This document shows positions 34,174 to 38,117 of a stretch of 38,117 nucleotides of DNA, piece after piece; the first letter of the stretch is position 1, and each line of letters begins with the position of its first letter. This DNA comes from Desulfobulbus rhabdoformis. GTDB lineage: Bacteria; Desulfobacterota; Desulfobulbia; Desulfobulbales; Desulfobulbaceae. The notes beneath the pieces are model-generated. The model did not search any database and was not told the origin of the DNA. It saw only the letters and a list, made by a program, of their open reading frames with translations. The position numbers were made by a program, and so were the translations under genes. The DNA lies in contig NZ_JAFFQA010000047.1 in the NCBI RefSeq assembly GCF_016919065.1, positions 1 through 38,117 of the forward strand, given 5' to 3'.

Positions 34174-34679
34174 TGTGTGCCTCTCCCTGCAGCTTATTCC
34201 TCCCCCCCCATTTACGCATTCTCCCTCATCTCCACGATGTGATGCACCGTTGGCCAAAACGAACCCTATTAAATTCAATAGAGAAAAATTCGGCTAACAC
34301 CAGCGTCCAAATTATTAACACCGCCGTCCATGTTTAATTAAAACTAAATGAATAAACTTTGCAGTAATTTTTTTGAAGTTTCTTAAAATGTTTGACGACC
34401 CTTATTCTGTAAGGTAGTCTCCAGTTCCTGCACAGCTTGCTTTGGGGGAGTGTTTCGAGATGTTGCCTGTCCTGAAGAAGTGGAAGATTTAAACCTGAAT
34501 TGGTGACGGCGTGTGATCAGTGCGCAGCAGATTCAGGTTATAGGTTTCTCTGCAAACAGATCACGTTCATTTGTTGGCACTATTTCGATGGGCTCGCACC
34601 GAAGAGTGACCCGTTCTTTGTTCATTCCTGGGGCTGACTTTTAGCCGGTACTATTGAAACAATATTGAAAGGTGAACCT
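34174..34679. other. Divergent promoter region of the Ton operon and methyltransferase
   Basis: No gene is seen. The region holds the direct repeat at 34281-34322 and a TTTAAT box around 34268-34273 for the leftward Ton operon. It also holds a short inverted repeat (AACCTGAAT at 34492-34500, ATTCAGGTT at 34531-34539). Part of that overlaps a 19-base stretch that matches 12249-12267 at 17 positions. Confidence 0.4.
34281..34322 (-). promoter_or_regulatory. Direct repeat GGTGTTA with 21-bp spacing (site D)
   Basis: On the minus strand, GGTGTTAATAATTTGG and GGTGTTAGCCGAATTT begin exactly 21 bp apart, immediately upstream of a -10-like AT-rich sequence for the Ton operon. The same arrangement with GCGTTA is found ahead of the receptor at 36830. 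It is a candidate operator for the AraC protein at 35749. Confidence 0.55.
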
Positions 34680-35696
34680 ATGCAATTACCCGATCTCGCA
34701 ATAACGCCGAAAAAGCTTTTTGATTTTCTTTACGGAACAACAAAATCATGGATCCTCATTACTGCGGTGGAGTTTAAAATATTCAACCTGACGGTTGAAA
34801 AGAAAACAGCGCGTGAGATTGCCGTATCCCTGCAAACCCACGAGGCGAACACCAGGCTTTTTTTAGATGCCCTTTGCGCCGTGGATCTTCTTGAAAAGGA
34901 AAACGGAACCTACCGCAATACGGAATTGTCCAACACCTTCCTGATGGAGGAGAAGGAATGCTATCTCGGTGACTTCCTACTGCTTGCCGAACAGTGGAAT
35001 TTTCAGACCAGGAAGGAAATGGGCGATGCTTTAAAAAACGGCCCTGTACCCCAGTCGGAAAAATTGGATGACGTGGAAAAGATGTTTGCGCCTCATGTGA
35101 AAACTATGAGAAATGCAGCCCGAAGCGGGGTCGCGCAGATGGTGTCCAGGGAGATCGGTAAATTGCCGGAGTTTACCGGAATGAAGAAAATGCTTGAACT
35201 CGGTGGAGCCCACGGGATGGATAGCATAGCCATAACCGGCAAACATCCATCCTTGAAAAGCGTTGTCTTTGATAAACCAGCGGTCGTCGAAGTGACCAGG
35301 GAAATTATTGCCGAATATAATATGGAAGGAAGGGTCAGCGTCATAGGGGGGGACTATGCCACCGATCCCATAGGTAGTGAGTATGACCTTATTTATGCCA
35401 AAGCGACACTCTCCTTTTTCAAGGATAATTTTCAGCCTTTATTCGCAAAGATTTATGCAGCCCTGAAGCCTGGGGGGATTTTTGTGTCCATTCATGACGG
35501 CCTCACCGACGAATGCACCAAGCCGGAGGATATGGTCGTCAGTTGGCTACCAACCGGACTGGCCTGCCGCGATTTATCGCTGGAGCGGGATAGTATTCCC
35601 GATGCCATGCTCCATGTTGGGTTTACAACAGTGAAAATAACCCCCCTGCCGTTTGCCATGGGCGACTCCATGGATATGTGCATCGGGAAAAAATAG
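34680..35696 (+). CDS. ASMT-like O-methyltransferase
   Basis: A 338-residue small-molecule O-methyltransferase. A winged-helix dimerisation domain is at about 10-85 (KIFNLTVEKKTAREIAVSL, LFLDALCAVDLLEKENGTYRNTEL). The SAM motif is LELGGAHG near 173, followed by VVFDKPAVVEV, IGGDYATDPIG and LKPGGIFVSIHDG. The motif is close to consensus, unlike its paralogue at 15243-16265. ATG 34680 follows AAAGGTG; the TTG at 34665 is less likely. It lies upstream of an AraC gene and a TonB-dependent receptor on the same strand, and may act on a ligand of that system. Substrate unknown. Confidence 0.86.
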   Translation: MQLPDLAITPKKLFDFLYGTTKSWILITAVEFKIFNLTVEKKTAREIAVSLQTHEANTRLFLDALCAVDLLEKENGTYRNTELSNTFLMEEKECYLGDFLLLAEQWNFQTRKEMGDALKNGPVPQSEKLDDVEKMFAPHVKTMRNAARSGVAQMVSREIGKLPEFTGMKKMLELGGAHGMDSIAITGKHPSLKSVVFDKPAVVEVTREIIAEYNMEGRVSVIGGDYATDPIGSEYDLIYAKATLSFFKDNFQPLFAKIYAALKPGGIFVSIHDGLTDECTKPEDMVVSWLPTGLACRDLSLERDSIPDAMLHVGFTTVKITPLPFAMGDSMDMCIGKK

Positions 35697-35748
35697 ATGA
35701 GGCTGGGCCCGTTTTCCAAGGTGAACATATTCAGGATATCGTAAACGG

Positions 35749-36699
35749 ATGCAAAAAAATCAATTCGCTGCCCCCACACCAACGGCAACGCCCAATACGT
35801 TCAGGATAGATCTTCCCCCGGCATGGGGACAGGGGAAGATCATTATAAACCTCTTTGATTCAGGCCTGAAATTACTCGTAGTACAGGCAGCATTAGAACA
35901 GCCGGTGCAGACACAACAGATGATTGCCGAATCCATGGTTGGATTCGGCTTTTGTTTGCACGGAAGGTTTGACGCCTCTTCTGATACTGCAGTGTCTCCT
36001 TTTACTATACAAGCCGGGGATACCGGATTTTTTGCCTTCCCGCAACACGCAGAGATTACGGAAAATTTGGCAACCGGTCATCTGCTCAGGGTATACCTGA
36101 TGCTGGAAGGGAAAATGTTATCTTCTTTTGCGCAAGGGGAAGAAGATTTTTACACCCTTGTCTTCAAAAAACTGGAGAAGCAGCGGGCCAGCCGCGTTCT
36201 TCATCCCATCACCCCCTTGATGCAGGCGGTCTTGCATCAGATTCTCCATTGCCCCTATTGCGGCAAGACCAAACAGCTTTATCTGGAAAGTAAAGCCATG
36301 GAATTGCTTTCCCACAAATTGGAGCAGATTCATCCTTCCCCCGTTCTTCCTGACAATGCATTAAAACGTGACGATTATGACCGGGTTCTTCATGCAGCCG
36401 AAATTCTTGTAAGCAATGTTGAAGAACCGCCGGATGTACAGCAATTGGCACGTTTAGTGGGCATGAGCCGAAGCAAACTGCACCGTTGCTTCCGTAGGGT
36501 TTACGATATCTCTCCGTTTGAGTACTTGCGCAATCATCGTCTGCAAACGGCCATGCTGCTTCTGCAAAGCGGGGAGACCAATGTCACGGAAGCTGCATTC
36601 CGTGTCGGTTACTCCAACCTGAGCTACTTTTCCAAGGCTTTTAAGATTATGTTTGGAGTAGCGCCCGGAGAACTGTTGCATAATTCCGCCTCTGATTGA
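35749..36699 (+). CDS. AraC-family regulator (PchR-like)
   Basis: A 316-residue regulator. The N-terminal part (about 20-150) is a cupin-like ligand domain (AGDTGFFAFPQHAEI). A linker reads CPYCGKTKQLYLESKAMELLSHKLEQ, a hallmark of PchR-like siderophore-responsive regulators. The DNA-binding domain (about 215-310) has VQQLARLVGMSRSKLHRCFRRVYDISPFEYLR and VTEAAFRVGYSNLSYFSKAFKIMFGVAPGE. The start ATG 35749 has AGGA about 13 bp upstream. It lies between a methyltransferase and the receptor gene and probably activates the receptor through the repeat at 36718-36759, perhaps the Ton operon too. Confidence 0.9.
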   Translation: MQKNQFAAPTPTATPNTFRIDLPPAWGQGKIIINLFDSGLKLLVVQAALEQPVQTQQMIAESMVGFGFCLHGRFDASSDTAVSPFTIQAGDTGFFAFPQHAEITENLATGHLLRVYLMLEGKMLSSFAQGEEDFYTLVFKKLEKQRASRVLHPITPLMQAVLHQILHCPYCGKTKQLYLESKAMELLSHKLEQIHPSPVLPDNALKRDDYDRVLHAAEILVSNVEEPPDVQQLARLVGMSRSKLHRCFRRVYDISPFEYLRNHRLQTAMLLLQSGETNVTEAAFRVGYSNLSYFSKAFKIMFGVAPGELLHNSASD

Positions 36700-36717
36700 T
36701 CTTTTTTTGAGGCAACA

Positions 36718-36759
36718 GCGTTAAGAATTGAGACTTCCGCGTTAGGCATTCTTTATTTT
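36718..36759 (+). promoter_or_regulatory. Direct repeat GCGTTA with 21-bp spacing (site E)
   Basis: GCGTTAAGAATT at 36718 and GCGTTAGGCATT at 36739 match at 10 of 12 positions and lie 21 bp apart. CATTAT at 36763-36768 can be the -10 box, placing the second unit over the -35 position, as for AraC-type activators. The same motif with GGTGTTA occurs before the Ton operon at 34281-34322. Confidence 0.58.
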
Positions 36760-36829
36760 TTCCATTATCTTCGCCATGCCTAAATTTTTATGTATTTCTC
36801 TGAAAAATAGAATGAGAAGAGGAGACAGT

Positions 36830-37981
36830 ATGCAAACGTGGCGCAGAAAATTGTATGGAGGGGTTATGCTTTGCATGGTTCCAACCCTCTGTTATGCAGA
36901 AAAAGAGGATACAGCGGTATTGGAGACCATGACGGTCACGGCCCAGAAGCAGGAAGAAAACGTACAGGATGTACCGATTGCCATCAGTGCATTTGATGGA
37001 GTTGACCTTGAAGATAAAATGGTCGATAGCCTGGATGATATTGCAAAATACACCCCCGGGCTAACCATCATCAACTATGGGGCGCCAGTAAAATATGCCC
37101 CCTCCATCCGCGGATTGTATGCTGATTATGGTACACGAACCACTGCGGCCGGATTGTTTGTTGACGGTGTGCCAGTGACAGACGGTACAGGGTTTGATGA
37201 AACGCTCATGGATATTGAGCGTGTAGAGATACTCAAGGGGCCTCAGGGAACACTTTACGGGAAAAACACTGAAGTAGGTGCGGTGATTATTACTACCAAA
37301 AAGCCGTCAAATGAGACGAGGGCACGTATTACCGCTGGGCTTGGAGAAGATTATAAACGCAGCCTGGCCGCCACCGCAAGTGGCGCACTCATTCAGGACA
37401 AGCTCTATCTGGGACTCTCCGGTAAGCATTATGAAAAGGACGGGTTTGTTGAAAACACGGTTACCGGCGAGCCGGTTGACGACCGGGAGCATAATTATGG
37501 GAAGATACATCTTCGTCTGACTCCAACCGAAAATCTGGAAGCATCCCTGATTTCTTCTTTTATGCAGTACGATAATGGAGGCAACTCCTCCGGGCTTACC
37601 AAAACCAGGGGCAGAACGGTCAGTAACGATTTGGATACGTTTAACAAATCTTCAGTCTGGATGAATGCATTAAATATTGCTTATACGGTGAACGATAATC
37701 TCGCTTTAACCTCCGTAACCGCATATAGAGATTTTAATGAGTATCTGGCCAATGATTTTGATTACACCAATGACCCAAGTCAACAGTTTCATGTCTTTGC
37801 TGATTCCACTTATGAATCACTTTCCCAGGAATTAAGGGCAAATTATGAAGTCGGCCGGATTAATCTGGTTACAGGAACAGCAATTCCCGGTGCAGCCGCA
37901 AACCCAGTAATAGCAGACAAAATGTATTCAGCTTTCGTAAACTTTTATAAAAATTATCGGGTAAATCTAAATTTATCTTGA
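36830..37981 (+). CDS. TonB-dependent receptor, C-terminal barrel missing
   Basis: A 383-residue fragment of a normally 650-800-residue receptor. A signal peptide (about 1-24) precedes the TonB-box-like ETMTVTA, then the complete plug (QDVPIAISAFDG, ADYGTRTTAAGLFVDGVPV, VEILKGPQGTLYGKNTEVGAVIITT) and the first barrel strands. It stops right after SAFVNFYKNYRVNLNLS, inside a barrel strand that in related receptors continues GGLRY. AT-rich sequence and a new start codon follow, so an inserted element has probably cut the gene. ATG 36830 is preceded by GAGGAG. Plug features resemble those of the receptor at 6601 (QDVP..IS, GPQGTLYGK). It is likely controlled through the direct repeat at 36718-36759. 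The gene as it stands is not expected to give a working receptor. Confidence 0.85.
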   Translation: MQTWRRKLYGGVMLCMVPTLCYAEKEDTAVLETMTVTAQKQEENVQDVPIAISAFDGVDLEDKMVDSLDDIAKYTPGLTIINYGAPVKYAPSIRGLYADYGTRTTAAGLFVDGVPVTDGTGFDETLMDIERVEILKGPQGTLYGKNTEVGAVIITTKKPSNETRARITAGLGEDYKRSLAATASGALIQDKLYLGLSGKHYEKDGFVENTVTGEPVDDREHNYGKIHLRLTPTENLEASLISSFMQYDNGGNSSGLTKTRGRTVSNDLDTFNKSSVWMNALNIAYTVNDNLALTSVTAYRDFNEYLANDFDYTNDPSQQFHVFADSTYESLSQELRANYEVGRINLVTGTAIPGAAANPVIADKMYSAFVNFYKNYRVNLNLS

Positions 37982-38045
37982 CATATTAACGAGTTAGCGA
38001 TTTTCGCCTTTTTGTAAGAAAAACAGTAACTTACAAGGAGGCGTC

Positions 38046-38117
38046 ATGGCGAATCAAATTACAACCATCGTAAAAACACGCAAGAGAGATATCGCACGGA
38101 TGGAAAAGATTACCATA
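38046..38117 (+). CDS. Start of an unidentified ORF (runs off right edge)
   Basis: ATG 38046 follows a strong AAGGAGG site, and TTGACA occurs at 37978-37983, so a promoter and gene start are plausible. Only 24 codons are visible (MANQITTIVKTRKRDIARME...). As it lies right after the broken receptor, it may be the transposase of an inserted element. The family is not recognisable. Confidence 0.4.
   Translation, partial: MANQITTIVKTRKRDIARMEKITI

Noticed and set aside
1..38117. CRISPR array, tRNA or rRNA
   Set aside because: No regularly spaced repeats with unique spacers and no tRNA- or rRNA-like sequences were seen on reading both strands.

Overview
The window looks like an accessory, horizontally assembled stretch of a Gram-negative chromosome of intermediate GC, most likely from a Desulfobacterota (Desulfobulbales-like) anaerobe. 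TonB-dependent receptors, a full Ton motor and beta-barrel proteins show a diderm cell. The taxon is an inference from family content (DUF3450/ExbB/ExbD/TonB/TPR operon, LolA-like/beta-barrel/MMPL trio, PAS hybrid kinases), not from a marker gene. No rRNA or tRNA gene was seen.

Left edge (1-2.6 kb): mobile-element territory. The start of a DUF4338-type gene runs off the left edge, abutting a GNAT/PUA-like gene that has lost its 5' end. An ASCH-domain gene follows, and a tyrosine recombinase overlaps it.

Core region (2.6-18.6 kb): a transport and methylation cluster. Two half-size ABC transporters resembling YbtP/YbtQ and IrtA/IrtB are followed by a TonB-dependent receptor. Next come a divergent LCMT-type methyltransferase, a LolA-like protein, an outer-membrane barrel protein and an MMPL (RND) pump. 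Then follow an acetylserotonin-O-methyltransferase-like gene, a second LCMT-type gene and a cysteine-rich AraC regulator. I see 19-21-bp tandem direct repeats sharing TGTYGAY-N4-KAA-N-AA upstream of the ABC operon, in the methyltransferase/LolA divergent promoter, and over the promoter of the AraC gene. They would tie this cluster into one regulon.

Middle (18.7-27.4 kb): an ABC exporter whose permease is fused to a catalytically dead M1-peptidase-like domain, its ATPase, a LysE-family exporter, a free-standing methyltransferase, and a PAS-PAS hybrid histidine kinase. The last codons of the kinase overlap a relic of a recombinase related to the one at the left edge.

Right part (27.6-38.1 kb): a leftward Ton-motor operon (65-aa protein, DUF3450, fused ExbB, ExbB, ExbD, TonB, TPR) with mostly overlapping genes. 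Diverging from it are a second ASMT-like methyltransferase, a second AraC regulator and a second TonB-dependent receptor, which is cut short near the right edge, probably by an insertion. The Ton operon and this receptor share a second 21-bp-spaced direct repeat (GYGTTA).

Four copies of a small inverted-repeat element (MITE-like, 90-193 bp) are scattered through the window.

Working model (inference): the locus takes up, and perhaps exports and methylates, a hydrophobic metal chelator or similar small molecule. Uptake would use TonB receptors and a YbtPQ/IrtAB-type importer, and MMPL/LolA/barrel proteins would move a lipophilic molecule outward. No synthetase is present, so the substrate is unknown.
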